Shown: piece by piece, positions 24,531 through 36,500 of the stretch
How positions within the stretch are numbered: position 1 is the first letter of the stretch
Layout: the number at the start of each line of letters is the position of its first letter
Origin: Coenobita brevimanus
Taxonomy: Eukaryota; Arthropoda; Malacostraca; Decapoda; Coenobitidae
Reading direction: 5' to 3'
Assembly: GCA_032717465.1 (NCBI GenBank)
Contig: CM064669.1
Coordinates: 45,329,695-45,393,694 of the forward strand
Length of the DNA: 64,000 nt
The notes under the pieces: model-generated
What the model was told of the DNA's origin: nothing
Seen by the model: only the letters and a program-made list of their open reading frames with translations
Database searches by the model: none
Position numbers and translations under genes: made by a program

Positions 24531-25669
24531 GTCTGAGCAGGACCGTTGCTACCAGGTGAGTGGACGAGCGGCGGGTTAGCGTGGGTCGCGCAGGGTCGCC
24601 GAGTGTCCCTGCCTGGTGGCAGGTAGGGGAAGGTCATGCGAGGATACGTACTGCAAATCAAGTGCGAAATTTGAAAATTGTCAAAATTATGCACTTTGCA
24701 TTTGCACGACGTACTGGTACGGCGCCGGGACTGGCAAATGCAAATCGTTGCAACGTATCCATACGTCGACGGGACAGGGCAGTTTAATCAGAGAGAGCAA
24801 ACAATCCACCATCTCTATCCTGTGTATCCTCATACATGTGAAAAATCCATTTGGTAATGCATTATTTTGATTCATTACCAAACGAATCTTTCATTACCAA
24901 ATTGGCCTACATTTGGTCATGAAAAATACCAAATGGCAACCCTGAGAGGGGAGGGGGGAGGAAGGAAGGGGTGAAGGGACCGTGGTGTAAACCAGCTGTT
25001 CGGTGCCGCGCGGCAACTTCAAATTATGGGTGGGAAAAAATTCAGATTTTTTATTTTTTTAATATTTTTTTTCTTTTTTGGCCATTTTTGGGTTCCGAAG
25101 GTCCAGGCCCCCAATGTCCGGTAAGTGGGGTGTCCGGAAAGTGGGCATCTGGAAAGTATGGGGATTACTGTACATACATCAACGCTATCGAGACGTAGTG
25201 GCGTAACTCGATTTTAATGATTTTACGGGAGAGGGGATCAAAGTTTTTTCTAAAATGATTTGTTTCATTGCTCTTGTAGTTTTAAAGATATCCTGGTACT
25301 CTTAATGTATTTTGCTAGCAGAAATGTTGCAGTTTTTCCCCCATACAATCATTTATGTTATGAATGAAGCTTTAAGGGGTTTTAGGGGGCTTAAAATAGA
25401 TGCGCCCGTTCGTCTTGTAAGAGAGAGTTTCTCCATAGTGGAAACCTTTAGTTACACTATAGATATGCCTGTTTGTCTTATTATTAAAGATACTTTACAG
25501 CAGGTAATCAGTGACTTACGCCCAAAGGTAAGGTTGTAAAAACAAGCAGCATGATTCGAAAAATTAACTCAGAACTCTTTATTGAATATAAAGTGTATCC
25601 CTAAATCTTCCACTAGCTGTATTACTTCCATACAGGTGTATTTAATGCACAATCATTAAATAATCAGTG

Positions 25670-26535
25670 AACTTTTGTAACCAAGAAAGAACATTTATGC
25701 AAAAAGCAATCACTTTATTGACAATGCAACATAAATGGTACCTTTAATAGTACCAAGTTGACTTATAACAAATTATATAATTCTGTAAGCTTCAGTGAGA
25801 ATTTAATATAACTTAATCACCCATACAGTATTTTCAATACCTTTCAAGTAAAAAAACAACTAAATTTATCATGTTGGTATTCCAGTACTCAGTTGCATAA
25901 ATTTTACGTATGCTGACCTGCCTTTGAAAGTATTAATATACAAAGACCTTCTTTGAAAACAGAGAACAAAATAGATCATTGTTAATTGTTATCACTTTAT
26001 AGGAATAAGATGCTGGTATTAAAAAAAAATAAATAAATAAATCTGTGGGGCAAGGACTGGAAAAACTTGACATAATCAGACACCCTGACCACTGGTAAGT
26101 TACCTTCACAAAGTGACTGTGTATTTTTTGTAGCCAAACAAGAACAAAAAATGCAAAAAGCACTCACTTTAACAACTGCACTTAACGAACATGGTTTCTT
26201 TAATGGTACCAAGTTGATTCATCACACCAGAATTTAATATAATTTACATTCATCCATACAGTATTTTTAATACATTTCAAGTAAAAAACAACTAAAATTT
26301 ATTATGTTGGTGTTCTGATACAAAGTTACGAAAACTGAAGGTATGCTAACCTACCTTTGAAAATAATAATTTGCAAAGACCTTTTACAAAAACACAGAAC
26401 AAAACAGACCATTGTTATCGCTTTTTAGCAATAAGATGCTGGTATGAGAAAGTATTTCAGTGGGGCAAAGACTGGAAAAACTTGACATAATCAGACACCC
26501 TGACCACTGGTAAATTACCTTCACAAAGTGACACT
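25670..26535. repeat. Direct tandem duplication, ~450-bp unit
   Basis: The segment from GTGAACTTTTGTAACCAAGA (25671) to CCTTCACAAAGTGACTG (26119) is repeated from 26119 to about 26535. Shared blocks are TGCAAAAAGCA(A/C)TCACTTTA, CCATACAGTATTTT, AATAAGATGCTGGTAT and CTTGACATAATCAGACACCC. The second unit has small deletions and more substitutions. It is non-coding. Confidence 0.85.
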
Positions 26536-26699
26536 AAATCATCATACGTATCTCTCCCTATCATTGTTGGATGTGAATATAGTTTGCAGGCTGTTGCTTT
26601 GCCTGAAGTCTTTGTTTTAAAGTTAGTGATTTGAATTGTTCTCCTAAGTGACTTGTTTTGAAGAAGATTGTGTTCCTCTCAGTTTTCTGTACCATTATC

Positions 26700-27561
26700 T
26701 GTTGCATTTTTGTCCAGTCAACAGAACCTCCTTGATCATCAGTTCTGACGGACAGTATGCGAAGATCTGTTGCCAGTGTTTTATAATCTAGGAAGGCTGG
26801 GGTTTGAAGTGTATGAACTATGTATGGCTTCTTTCTCCTTGCCAGTCAGAAAACTGGAATAGGTTGAGAAGGCACATACAAATCCCCAGCACTGTCAGTG
26901 GCAGTCCTAATGGCACTGTGTGCCGAATCTCCCTCCTTTTGCCCATGGTAGGCTTCAAAATAAAGGAGAGAGATCCGCTCAATGTTGTCCAATGTGAAGA
27001 CTGAATGTAAAAGCATAGCTGCGATGACAGAATTCTTGTTTTGCCCAGGACATCCATCTGCAAACAAGATTACTTCTCTGATTCCAGCAGTATTTAGATT
27101 TTCCAGGTAGATTCTCAGACATGTGGCTATATCGGAAGTTCCTCTCTTTCCTTGACCTTCATGCCATGTAAAACAGTGGCATTCCCTACTTTTCAGTTCA
27201 TAGACAGTAAAACTGTAGTTGCCAGCCTCCTCTTGTAAAACAGCTGGTTGTCCTTTGTTTGTGGCAGGTAAATAACCTGCTGGAGGTCAAATGCTGCCAC
27301 AGTTTTATTTTGGTTGGTATCATTTTTTTCTTTGTCCTTAATCTTTCTCACAGCTTCTTTCTTCGTTTTATGATTTTGGAACAGTTCCTCAATCTCTTGT
27401 TTTTTCTGAGTGTCCCCTTTTTGATAATTTTCACATATTTTATAAAGGTCTTTCTTACGGTTGTGAAATGAAATATTCTGGCCTTTCAAGACGTCACAGT
27501 AAGTTGTGTAGTTTGTTGAAATTTGTCTTGATGCATACGCTTCTATAAACATCTCATACAT
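26700..27561 (-). pseudogene. DUF7869-like transposon protein, fragmentary
   Basis: On the minus strand, a 122-codon frame (MYEMFIEAYASRQISTNYTT start) has Lys/Glu-rich predicted coiled coil, then FDLQQVIYLPQTKDNQLFYK. After a frameshift near 27240 the reading continues with GNYSFTVYEL, CHCFTWHEGQGKRGTSDIA, VILFADGCPGQNKN and HGQKEGDSAHSAI. The order FDLQQ-LP-FY(K/R)R, then a W-E-KRG segment, then (Y/F)xDxCxGQNKN, then G(H/Q)xxxEGDSxHS is, from memory, that of a widespread family of uncharacterised animal proteins (DUF7869-like). The spaced Asp and Glu/Asp residues would fit a DDE-type nuclease, but that is inference. Its position inside TIRs suggests it is the element's transposase. A Pfam search would settle the family. 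Confidence 0.6.
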
Positions 27562-28029
27562 TTTCTGCTTATTAAGATCAGGGTGTAGATAGTCTCACTT
27601 GGAATCCCGACGACAATAGTGTGACTCCATTCTTGTTCAGATTTCTCACTTTAAATAAAAAAACAATATGGAAGCATGTAGATAGCAATTTTTTGTAGTC
27701 GGACGTAACTCATAATATGCACTAGCAGAACAGTTTTGCCTTACACGACAAACAGGCGTATCTTGACTTACACCCAGCCAAATGTTAAAGTTGGCTATTA
27801 TGTATCGTGGCCAATAGTTGTAACTCTACAGTAGATACACCTGTATGTCATGAGCCTAACCATCATTTTTTTAAATACGTCCATAGTCACCTTTAGTGTT
27901 TCTCAGCAACTATTGCCCGCAAGGATATGCCACTTTGACACATTATAGACCTCAATACAAGGATCACTATGGTGGTAGTATCTCGATTTCCCTGAATTTC
28001 GAGTTACGCCTCTATGTCTCGGTAGCGTT

Positions 28030-28092
28030 GATATATATACACATACAGGTATATATATATGTATATAATATATACACACACACACACATGTA
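28030..28092. repeat. (TA)n/(CA)n microsatellite
   Basis: A short TA stretch passing into (AC)n, between the TIR element and the CR1-like LINE. Confidence 0.9.
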
Positions 28093-28272
28093 TGGATAAA
28101 AAGATGCCTAACACAAGAGGAACTGGAATTACTGAAAGAGAAAAGGGAGGAAGCAAAAACAAAAAATGAGGGAAGATCAGAAGAGGAGAAGAAGAAATTT
28201 TTTTACAAAGTAATAGGATTGCAGGTACGAAAGTGGTACACAAACAGGATGGAAGAAAAAGGAGGAAGGTAG
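28093..28272 (+). pseudogene. CR1-like LINE ORF1 C-terminal tail
   Basis: An open frame ending at TAG 28270-28272 encodes RCLTQEELELLKEKREEAKT, then SEEEKKKFFYKVIGLQVRKWY. It has no ATG here because the 5' part is missing (truncated at the microsatellite). It overlaps the first ATG of the next frame at 28233. Charged helical tails of this type precede ORF2 in CR1-like elements. ORF1 proteins bind element RNA. Confidence 0.6.
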
Positions 28273-31115
28273 TAGAACCATGTCATGACAAGTATATAAA
28301 CAAGATGATAAAGTTGATGTACTCAAATGTGGATGGAATGGTATCTAAATTACTAGAGATGAATTATTATGTCAGAGAAAATGAACCACAAATAATATGC
28401 CTAACTGAAACAAAATTAATACCTAGGATATCAAATGACATACTAAACTTAGAGGAATACAATATATGGAGAAGAGACAGGTATTTAAAAAAAGGAGGAG
28501 GAATTATAATATTAACTAAGAAAACTCTAAAAGTCAAGGAAATAAAACTAGATATACCATCACAAGTAGAACTGATTGCAGTAGAGATCGACACATCTGA
28601 AGGTAAAGTAATTGTAGCCAATTTGTACATGCCACCCAGATCAAACACATGGGAAAGAGACGAATATGAGGACCTGGCAGAGAGTACAATTCAGAGTGTG
28701 AGATCATTGCTACATAAAATGGAAGAGAAATCGGAAAGAATTATACTAACTGGGGACTTCAATACAAATATAAATTGGAATACTCTAGATATAAATAGCC
28801 AAGAAAGCTGTTGGGATCAAAAGCTCCTGGATCTCGTACAAGAGTTTTTCTTAACGCAACATGTGAGGGAAACCACCAGAAAAAGAGGACTTGATGTACC
28901 TTCAGTGCTAGATCTAATATTTACAAGGCAAGAAAATGATATTGACAGTTTAATATATTACCCTCCACTCGGCAAAAGCGATCATGCAGTACTAAATTAT
29001 AACTTCAGGATAGCATATGACATAGTAAACAGCAATGATAGTTACAAAAAGAGCCTAAACTATAAAAAGGGAAATTATCAAGACCTAAAGAAGTATTTCT
29101 TAGAAGTTGATTGGGAAAATGAGCTTAGAGGACAAGATTTAAATGCTGTATATAAAAAATTTTGTGAATTTTATGAAATAGGAGTCCAGAAGTACATCCC
29201 ACAGCACAAAGAAGCAGATAAGAAAATACAGAAATGGTTCAATACAGAATGTAAAAAATCAAAAGAAAGAAGAGATTTGTTGTGGAATAGATACAGAAGA
29301 CTCAATAGTGAAAGGGCGTATAATAATTACAAACAGGCAAGAAACGACTATACAAGAATAAGGAGGGAAGCCCAAAAACAGTTTGAGGAGGATATAATAA
29401 ATAAAAGTAGTGATCAACCAAAGCTGTTTTACAGCTATATCAGAAGCAGAACTAAAGTAAAAGATATAATACAATCCATTACGGACGAGGGAATCACTTA
29501 TACACAAGAGAAAGATATTTGTGAAGCACTAAATAAGAATTTCCAATTAGTTTTTACAGAAGAAAAAAATTTTGAGAGGGACTATGTGGAACACGCATGT
29601 CCACACATACTACCAGATATACAAATAGCAGAAAAAGTAATACAGGAGGAGTTAAGTAGATTAGACAGAGGAAAAGCAAGTGGTCCTGATGAAATTTCAT
29701 GTTGGGTATTACGAGAATGTGCAAAGGAGTTAAGTAAACCATTATTTTTAATTTTCAAGAAATCCTTGAGTCAAGGTAAACTACCTGATATTTGGAAAAA
29801 AGCAAATATTGTCCCCTTATTCAAGAAAGGAAATAGACAAAATCCACTCTACTACCGACCAGTATCACTGACCAGTGTTGTAAGCAAGGTATTAGAAAAA
29901 CTTATAAGAAAAGCTTGAGTAAATCATCTGGAAGAACACGGTATGATAACAGAAAGACAGTTTGGTTTCAGAAAAGGAAAATCATGTGTTACTAATCTGT
30001 TGAGCTACTATGACAGAGTAACAAACACAAAACAGGAAAGGGAAGGATGGGTGGACAGTATCTATTTAGATTTCAAGAAAGCTTTTGACACAGTACCACA
30101 CCAAAGACTTTTATGGAAACTGTACCATCAAGGAGGAATTCGAGGCAAACTGTTTTGTTGGATGCAAGACTTTCTCATAAAAAGAGAAATGAGGACAGTA
30201 CTAAGAGGAAACTACTCATCATGGAAAGAAGTGACTAGTGGAGTACCACAGGGATCAATGCTGGCACCAATCATGTTTTTAGTGTATATAAATGATATAA
30301 ACAGTAACACTGGAAATGAGAGCTATCTGAATATGTTTGCAGGTGATGCAAAAATACAAAGGAGAATTACTTACACAGACTCTTGCAAAGAGCTACAAGA
30401 AGAATTAAATAAACTTCATGAATGGAGTAGTACATGGCAAATGGAATTCAATGTGGACAAGTGTCATGTAATCAAGTTTGGTAAAAGTGGAAAAAGACCT
30501 GATTGGGATTATAAGTTAGGAAATAAAACCCTATACACATCAGAAAGAGAGAAAGACCTAGGTGTGATTATCAATAACAGACTATCTCCGGCTGACCACA
30601 TCAACGAGAAGGTACGGAATATGTATGCACTGCTTGCAAATATGAGAATAGCATTCACATACATAAATGAAGACATGCTAAGAAGGATAATAACATCATT
30701 CATTAGACCAACCCTGGAATATGCATCAGTAGTCTGGAGTCCTCATCTCAAAAAGCACATAGACAAGATTGAAAAAGTTCAAAGGGCCGCTACAAGATGG
30801 ATACCAAGCTTAAGGGACCTAAGCTACGAAGAAAGACTAAATAAACTGAATCTACCAACACTACAGGAGAGAAGGAAAAGAGGTGACATGATAATGCTAT
30901 ATAAATGCATATCAGGAAAGGAGAAAATAGACATAAATGATTACTTAACATATGGAGAAGCATCAGCAAGAGGACACTGCAAAAAATTGCACAAGAAGAG
31001 AGGTGATAAAGACGTAAGGAAATTCAGTTTCCCAAACAGAGCAGTTGATCAGTGGAATGCACTACCGAATGAAATAGTGTGTGCCAAAACAATTCACAAA
31101 TTTAAGGATATGTAG
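28233..31115 (+). pseudogene. CR1-like LINE ORF2: endonuclease and reverse transcriptase
   Basis: One frame of about 960 codons is broken only by TGA at 29916-29918. The likely true start is the ATG near 28302 (MIKLMYSNVDGMVSK), the usual start of the endonuclease. Endonuclease motifs are YSNVDG, CLTETKL, ILTGDFNTNINW, VLDLIFT and GKSDHAVLNY. RT motifs are GKASGPDEISCWVLRECAKE, WKKANIVPLFKKG, YRPVSLTSVVSKVLEKLI, QFGFRKGKSC, YLDFKKAFDTVPHQRLL and GVPQGSMLAPIMFLVYINDI. The catalytic box reads MFAGDAKI, so the first Asp of FADD is Gly and the enzyme should be dead. The C-terminal region (RPTLEYASVVWSPH, KVQRAATRWI, RRKRGDMIMLYK) is typical of CR1/L2-like elements. The stop may be a CpG-type change, an inference. 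Confidence 0.92.
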
Positions 31116-31157
31116 GATAAATATGGTTTAAGATACGGGACAGTACGAACTTGACTC
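31116..31157 (+). mobile_element. CR1-like LINE 3' UTR, left part, and target duplication
   Basis: ATAAATATGGTTTAAGATAC...GGGACAGTACGAACTTGACTC follows the ORF2 stop. Its last 12 nt, CGAACTTGACTC (31146-31157), recur as CGAGCTTGACTC at 37436-37447, where the CR1 tail resumes. Confidence 0.85.
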
Positions 31158-31764
31158 TCCCCGCTGAGGGGGGTCACCTTGACGTGGTGGCGGGGCTTGA
31201 AGCGTGGCTGGCAGTGCCACCTACTTTGGAGGCATGCCTACCTTTGTAGGGTTCGGCATTTGTCAGTGTCGTGGACCAAGCACCCCCTACATCACTGGTA
31301 GAGGAGGCCTACTGGTGATGTCAGTCCCTGCCCATTTGCCATCTAGGGCGGGACTGTTGCCTCCCCACGTGTTTGCCGTGCGTGGCGTCCCGTAATGCTG
31401 GGAGACGGGAGTCCTGGAGGTTGAGTGATGCTGCATGGTGCGCCCTGCAGCTAGCAATACACCTCTTTGGTCCCTTATTCTGGCTAGACGGGTGGCCTGG
31501 TTGGGCCCGACCAGGTCAATCGGCTGGTCACTGGCTAGCCATCCAGGCTAGTCAATTAGTGGCTTTAGGGTCAAGCGGGCACTGGGGGACCTGGTGGCTC
31601 CTATCGTCCTGTAGTCACCCTTGTCAGGGTCCCTTGGTGGTTACCTGCGTATACTTTCCCACTACCTCTGGGGTCGCCAGTGGTGTTTTCCCTGGCATAT
31701 GGCCTCCCATTGTTGGGCTCCATGGTGGGTGGAGGGGTGGGGGAATGAAGGTAGTTTTCTTATT

Positions 31765-33456
31765 ATGGCTGCTAAAATTTCATCTGTTGACGACCCTGGT
31801 TCTGTCCCTGACCACCCTTTACAATCTCCCTCCTGTGCGCCTCTTGTGACTCTGGCTGGTGAGACCCATATTGCCACCCTGGATCCATACCTACCTGGTT
31901 CCAGTGGTTTACAGTCAGCGGCCACTACAAAGAAGAGCCGGACACAGACAACAACATATAGTGGACATGCCCGTGAGGTCCTGCCGGGTGTCTTTGAGAG
32001 GGTTGACTTCGCAAGGTACTACACCATTCGTACTTTGGATGGTCAACCTATTGCGAATTTGGATATTTTTACGGTTCATCGGCGAATCATGTCAATCTGT
32101 GGGAGGGAGCCGAAGATTTCACCTCAGGGGATGGTAGCCTACTAGTGGAGGTTACATCCCCTGAAGAGGGTTCCGGCTGGCTGCCCAGTGTAAGGACCCG
32201 GATGCGCTGTTTTCTTGTGTCCCTCATGCTTTTTCAATCAGTGTCGAGGTGTTGTTTTCTCCAAAGACTTACTTCGCTACAGTGAAGAGAAGCTACTTGA
32301 AGAACTTCAGGTCCACAGGGTTGTCAAAGTGGAGAGGTTTCGGAAGAAGGTTGATGGTGTACTTACCCCAACTCCATCCTTGTTGCTGACATTCGACTGT
32401 ACTGTTCTGCCTTCATCCATAAAGGTGGCTTGGTTGTCCCTTAGGGTTAAACCCTTTGTACCAAATCCACGACGCTGCTACCACTGTCAGATGTACGGGC
32501 ATGTTGGGCGAGTCTGTCGTCGTTTGCAACAGGGCCTCCCAGTGGTGTGTGTCAGTTGTGGAGAATCCACTCATGCAGGACAGGACTGTCCTGGACCTGT
32601 TTGTTGTTTGCACTGTGGCGAGGCACATCCTGCTTCATCTAAAGACTGTGCTCGGTTTTGCTTGGAGAAGGAGATCCTCCTCATCCGTAATCGTGACAAA
32701 ATAAGCTTTTCTGAGGCCAGGAGTAGACCCATGTCATCTGTTTTCCGTAACGGAGTGTCTTATGCGTCAGTTTTGTCCGGTCATAGCCGTCCTCATCGAC
32801 CTGTCCAGCAGCAGACTCGAGTTCCTCCTGTTGTGTCAGCTCCTATGCCTTCATCTGTTGATCCCATGCCAGTGCAACAATCTTCCGCACTTGAGATGGT
32901 TGCCGCTACAGTTCAAGATTCGACCTCTACATCTATGGTATCCCCTGTTAGTCATGGTGCACATTCTTCATTCGCTAAACGTCATCGTGGTTCCTCAGAG
33001 TCTTTGAGTCTTGAAGATCCTCCAAGCAAGGTGTCGGTCGTGGAGTCCACACCCTCTGTAGTCACTCCATCTGTGCAACAGCCCTCAGACCCTGCTTCTG
33101 GGTCTTCGGGGGCTTCTGGGGTGTCAGGTCAGTCTGGCACCTCTTCCTCCGGGGTATCGGATGTTCCTCCTCCGGTTACCTCTGAGGATCCTGTCCTGCC
33201 CCCTCCACGTTTGGAGGCCAGGACCCCAATCCCTCCTGCTCGACCTCTTGGTTCACTGGGGGCCCCGGGCAGGGTTCGGAGTAGCTCTTCCTCTCCTGCT
33301 GGGCAGCGACGGGTGTCTGTGAAGTCTCCCAACACTTCGCAGACCCCAGGCCCTCGTTCTAGCCATGCTGCTGCCCGTGACAAGGCCCTTTGTGGGCGTA
33401 TCCGCATTCCCAAGAAGATTGTCTCCCAGGGTCGCTCAGTGGTTTCCACTAAGTGA
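31765..33456 (+). pseudogene. LINE-C ORF1 (gag-like, CCHC zinc knuckles)
   Basis: The start at 31765 (MAAKISSVDDPGS) is followed by a domain ending FERVDFARYYTIRTLDGQPI. A stop at 32143-32145 with frameshifts breaks the frame before it resumes at about 32225. The next domain (FSKDLLRYSEEKLLEELQVH, VVKVERFRKK, LLLTFDCTVLPSSIKV) resembles an RNA-recognition-like gag segment. Then come three cysteine knuckles: CYHCQMYGHVGRVC, CVSCGESTHAGQDC and CLHCGEAHPASSKDC. A long Ser/Pro-rich tail with basic patches follows to 33456. The protein would coat element RNA. Confidence 0.88.
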
Positions 33457-33489
33457 CCCTTTCTTTTGGGTATATAGTTCCTCCATTTT

Positions 33490-33533
<44 letters not shown>

Positions 33534-33582
33534 GTTTTCTGTTTGTCCCTCTCCCCTGCCCCTTTTTATTTCAATAGTTTTA
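33457..33582. other. LINE-C inter-ORF gap with T39 tract
   Basis: The gap between ORF1 and ORF2 includes 39 consecutive T (33492-33530). On the minus strand this is a poly(A)-like tract. It may be a variable-length spacer of the element or a slippage expansion. Confidence 0.8.
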
Positions 33583-36500
33583 ATGGCTAATATTATTCAA
33601 TGGAACTGCCGTGGTTTACGAGCCAACTGAGAGGAACTCCGTTGGCTTCTGGCTGAGTATTCACCTGTGTGTGTTTGCCTACAAGAGACAATGGTTGGTG
33701 ATGCTGCACCTCCCAGTCCACCTGGTTACCAGGTTTTTTATTCAGATCCTCTTCCTGGACAGGGTCATGGTGGGGGTGTGGCTATTCTAGTACGCAGTGA
33801 CATACCTTTCACTGCTGTGAATCTTAACACTCCACTGCAGGCTGTTGCTCTCCAGATTTTCCTTCCCCGTCATTATACTGTGTGCTCTTTGTACCTCCCT
33901 CCTAGTGCCATTATTCAGAGGGTTGATCTTGAAAATCTTATTCGTGCACTTCCCTCACCCTATTTCTTGCTGGGTGACATGAACAGTCATCATCCCTTGT
34001 GGGGTGGCTCCACAGCTGACTCTAGAGGTACTATATTTAGCCTCCATTGTGGAGGATGTGGATCTGTACATAATAAATTCTGGAGAAGTTACTTACTACC
34101 ATAGTCAAACCGGTATTTTTACTGCTATTGATTTGTCTCTGTGCTCTGCAGGGATAGCCCTGAATTTTACATGGGCTGTGTTACCAGACTTACATGGCAG
34201 TGACCACTTCCCTATTTTATTAAGATCGACACAAAGCGAGCCTCGGAGTCGTCTTCCCCGTTGGCGCTTGGATAGGGCAGTCTGGCCGGTTTTGAGGAGC
34301 TGTGTTCCCCGAGCCGATGTGTGGAGGATTTTGTCAGCACTGATGCTGCTGTTGATTATTTCACAGACTTACTTTACTCGGCGGCACTGCAGAGTATTCC
34401 GAGAACAGCTGGTCACTTTCCTCGCCGTCCAGTTCCCTGGTGGACCAATGAGTGTGCTTCTGCTGTTCGGGCTCGCGTGCTGCTTTCTCCCGACTTCGTC
34501 GTCACCGAGGTGACCCTGGCTACTTAGTGGCATATAGGAGGGCCCGAGCTCATGCCCGGCGGGTTATGAAGGAGGCTAGGAGGAAGTCTTGGGCGTCATT
34601 TGTTTCTTCAATTTCTTCACAGACTCCTCTCACGAAAGTGTGGAAACGGGTGAGGAAGATTTCAGGGAAATTTCCCGTTCCCTCTCCTCCTGTTTTATCT
34701 CGTGCAGGTGTGGTGGTGGCTCATTCTTCGTCTGTTGCCGAGATATTTGCCGCTCATTTTGCTAATGTCTCTAGGAAGGACACCTCATCCCCGTCGGCAC
34801 GCCGCTGACGGCACCTGGAATCCTTGGGCATTAGTTTTCCATCTACTGCAGAGGAGTCGTATAATGTTGCTTTTTCTGCTTCTGAACTTCAGACGGCATT
34901 GTCACAGTGTCGCGACTCGTCTCCAGGCTTGGATGATGTCCCATATGCCTTCTTACACCACTTGCCTGATGCAGCCCTTCATTTTCTGTTGTCACTGTAT
35001 AACAGAATTTGGTGCACTGGTGGGTTTCCGACCTCATGGGGTGTTGCTGTGGTTCTCCCCATCCCTAAGCCGGGTAAGGATCACTTGCAGGCCACTAATT
35101 ATCTTTGCCCAATCTCGCTGACATCTTGCCTTTGTAAGGTCCTTGAAAAAATGGTGAATAGTCGGCTCATGTGGTACTTAGAGAAGGGTGGTTACTTGTC
35201 TCCAGTCCAGTGTGGGTTTTGGAAGATGCGGTCGACCACAGATGCTCTCCTTTCTTTAGAATCTTCCATCTGCCAGGCTTTTGCAACTAACCAGCATCAT
35301 ATCACAGTGTTCTTTGATTTGGAGAAGGCGTACGACACTTCCTGGCGTCATGGTATATTACAATCACTTTATGAGTTTGGTCTCCGTGGGCGACTCCCCT
35401 CTTTTATCCGGGAGTTTTTATCTAATCGGATTATTCGAGTCCGAGTTGGGGTGAGCTGTCTACTGCACATCCCCTTGAGGATGGTGTGCCACAAGGGAGC
35501 ATACTAAGTGTTACCCTTTTCGCAGTGGCAATTAACAGCGTTATTTCTGTGCTCCCTGATGGTGTTCGTGGCTCTCTCTATGTTGACGATTTATCAATCT
35601 CTGTCACTGCCTCACGGATGTCAATGGCAGAAAGGAGGATGCAGATGGCTCTCAACCGTGTCTCTAGATGGGCTGATGACCGAGGTTTTCGATTTTCCTT
35701 CAAGAAGACCGTTGCCATGCATTTTTGCCGCATTCGTGGAGTCCACCCTGACCCAAACCTTTTTTTAGACGGGCGTCGTATTTCGTGTTTAAAGGAAACC
35801 CGGTTTTTAGGGCTGATTTTTGACAGCCGGTTGACTTGGGTCCCTCACCTGAGGTACGTAAAAGCTGAGTGTCTCAGAGCATTGGGTCTCTTGAAAGTTT
35901 TAGCGCACACGTACTGGAGAGCTGATCGCAAGACCCTCCTCCTCTTGCATCAGTCTCTGATTTTATCCAAACTTCATTATGGATGTGAAGTTTATTCTTC
36001 TGCCTCAGAAGCCCGGCTTCGTAGTTTAGATTCCATACATCGTGCTGGTGTCCGTCTCGCCACTGGGGCATTCCGATCTTCCCCAATTTCGAGTTTGTTG
36101 GCTGATGCTGGTGTCCTTCCTCTAGACTTCCTCCGTTCTTCCCTTTTGATGAGATGTTGGTATCGCTTATCTCGTCTCCCAGACTCTGTGTCCTTTGTCA
36201 AGGTCTCTCAAGATTCTCGGTCACCTATTTTTGCCACTCGGCCATCCTTTCCAAAGCCCTTTGGTTTCAGGGTGCAGTCAATTATGTCTAGCTTCTCTGT
36301 TCCTTCTGTGCCGATCACTCCCCACCGTGTCCCGAGGGTGGGCTACTGGCTTCTCCCCAGGGTGACATTTTGTCGTTTCATCTCATCCAGTAAGGCCTCC
36401 CTTTCGTCTCAGGTTTTATTTTCTCTGTTTTTAGAGCATGCCTCTTCTCATGGGGACTCCATACCAGTTTATACTGATGGATCCAAGTCTGATGCGGGTG

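Larger units (their letters stand above)
20721..24787 (-). mobile_element. piggyBac transposon, near full-length
   Basis: TTAACCCGTCACGTCCCGAG at the left and CGACGGGACAGGGCAGTTTAA at the right give TTAA on both sides (20721-20724, 24784-24787). GTCCCG sits near both tips and CCAGTCCCG(A/G)GCC lies about 45-60 bp inside each, inverted. The 4.07-kb element has one gene on the minus strand and a 1.35-kb AT-rich region downstream of it. Confidence 0.85.
20528..24944. mobile_element. Middle element with CAGKGTTGCCA inverted tips (hAT-like?)
   Basis: CAGTGTTGCCAGAT at 20528 and the inverse TGGCAACCCTG ending at 24944 form a short inverted pair. Inside both lie ATTACCAAA-rich segments in opposite orientation (20570-20610 and 24850-24905). 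It encloses the piggyBac and sits inside the outer Tigger-like pair. No transposase of its own is visible. The target duplication is not clear, so the superfamily is a guess. Confidence 0.45.
25178..28032 (-). mobile_element. TIR-bounded DNA element with DUF7869-like protein remnant
   Basis: The left end ATCAACGCTATCGAGACGTA...GGCGTAACTCGA is mirrored at the right end (TCGAGTTACGCC...ATGTCTCGGTAGCGTTGAT), inverted over about 37 bp. A second inverted pair lies inside (GATATGCCTGTTTGTC near 25462 and GACAAACAGGCGTATC near 27750). The left tip lies 6 bp from the outer Tigger-like end at 25171. The body holds a 450-bp direct duplication and a broken minus-strand gene. The superfamily is unknown to me. 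Confidence 0.75.
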
